A stretch of DNA of 38,373 nt. Source: Anaerolineae bacterium. Lineage in GTDB: Bacteria; Chloroflexota; Anaerolineae; J036; Brachytrichaceae. A model generated the notes under the pieces. The model saw only the letters and a program-made list of their open reading frames with translations, searched no databases and was not told the DNA's origin. The position numbers and the translations under genes were made by a program. Positions 38,286 to 38,373 of the stretch are shown one piece after another (position 1 is the first letter of the stretch; every line of letters starts with the position of its first letter). The DNA lies in NCBI GenBank assembly GCA_947476335.1, contig CANJQH010000029.1, positions 1-38,373 on the forward strand, read 5' to 3'.

Positions 38286-38373
38286 CGCAGACTGCCCGCC
38301 GAAATCAAGTTCAACCAGGCCGCGCAGACGCATCATCGCGGACAACAACACGCCGAAATTAACGCCTTGTCTT
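38274..38373 (-). CDS. C-terminal fragment of an unidentified protein, runs off the window
   Basis: Reading the minus strand from the window edge gives 32 codons, RQGVNFGVLLSAMMRLRGLV followed by ELDFGGQSAVTR and a TAA at 38274-38276. Composition and codon use look like a real gene, but the piece is too short to identify. The last residues and stop lie inside the arm of the palindromic element (38178-38285), suggesting that the element supplies the gene's end. Confidence 0.4.
   Translation of the reverse strand, partial: RQGVNFGVLLSAMMRLRGLVELDFGGQSAVTR

Overview
The window is bacterial DNA of fairly high GC with densely packed genes. It probably comes from a member of the Chloroflexota (Anaerolineae-like). 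That guess rests on the style of ScpA, the LLM-class flavin enzymes, PPOX/F420-type proteins, polytopic GT39-like transferases and lineage-typical small proteins. No rRNA, tRNA or marker phylogeny is available here, so the placement is tentative. About 31 complete genes and one partial gene are supported; no RNA gene, CRISPR array or prophage was seen.

Layout. 1-4754: a carotenoid desaturase (minus), a decaying small gene, a membrane-anchored TPR protein and a 3-hydroxyacyl-CoA-dehydrogenase-like enzyme (plus). 4977-17056: a long minus-strand catabolic block. In transcription order it holds a DeoR-type regulator fused to a periplasmic-binding-protein-like domain, a TIM-barrel isomerase, SDR, aldo/keto reductase, a second TIM barrel, a Gfo/Idh/MocA oxidoreductase, a third TIM barrel, a D-2-hydroxyacid dehydrogenase, an LLM flavin oxidoreductase, an SGNH esterase and a mandelate-racemase-type dehydratase. 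17575-20351: cupin, hexulose-phosphate-synthase-like aldolase and antiquitin-type aldehyde dehydrogenase. Together these look like a pathway for a sugar, sugar acid, cyclitol or glycoside whose substrate I cannot name. 20764-38161: a mixed region with PPOX protein, MFS exporter, membrane glycosyltransferase, ScpA, GT4 glycosyltransferase, an orphan molybdenum hydroxylase subunit, a beta-propeller protein coupled to a SpoIID-domain protein, a YbaK deacylase, a heterodimeric ABC exporter, a nucleoside hydrolase and a GT39 transferase.

The most striking non-coding signal is a family of 112-bp palindromic mobile elements (MITE-like). They have GTAACTACTCAGGCC-type ends, two distinct subterminal arms (A and B), a long perfect central hairpin and exact 8-bp target duplications at four copies. 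Diverged or short relatives bring the total to about nine. Stem sequences differ between copies yet stay fully paired, and the loop orientation has flipped relative to the arms. GTAA ends plus 8-bp duplications are features of IS66-family elements, so an IS66 transposase elsewhere in the genome is the likely mobiliser. A second, GC-rich dispersed repeat lies just upstream of three plus-strand promoters.

A second theme is translation initiation. The first gene of most transcription units has a good -10 hexamer (TAGAAT, TATACT, TAAAAT and similar) only 7-12 nt before its start codon and no Shine-Dalgarno, implying leaderless mRNAs. Some downstream genes carry clear Shine-Dalgarno motifs or overlap the previous stop codon.
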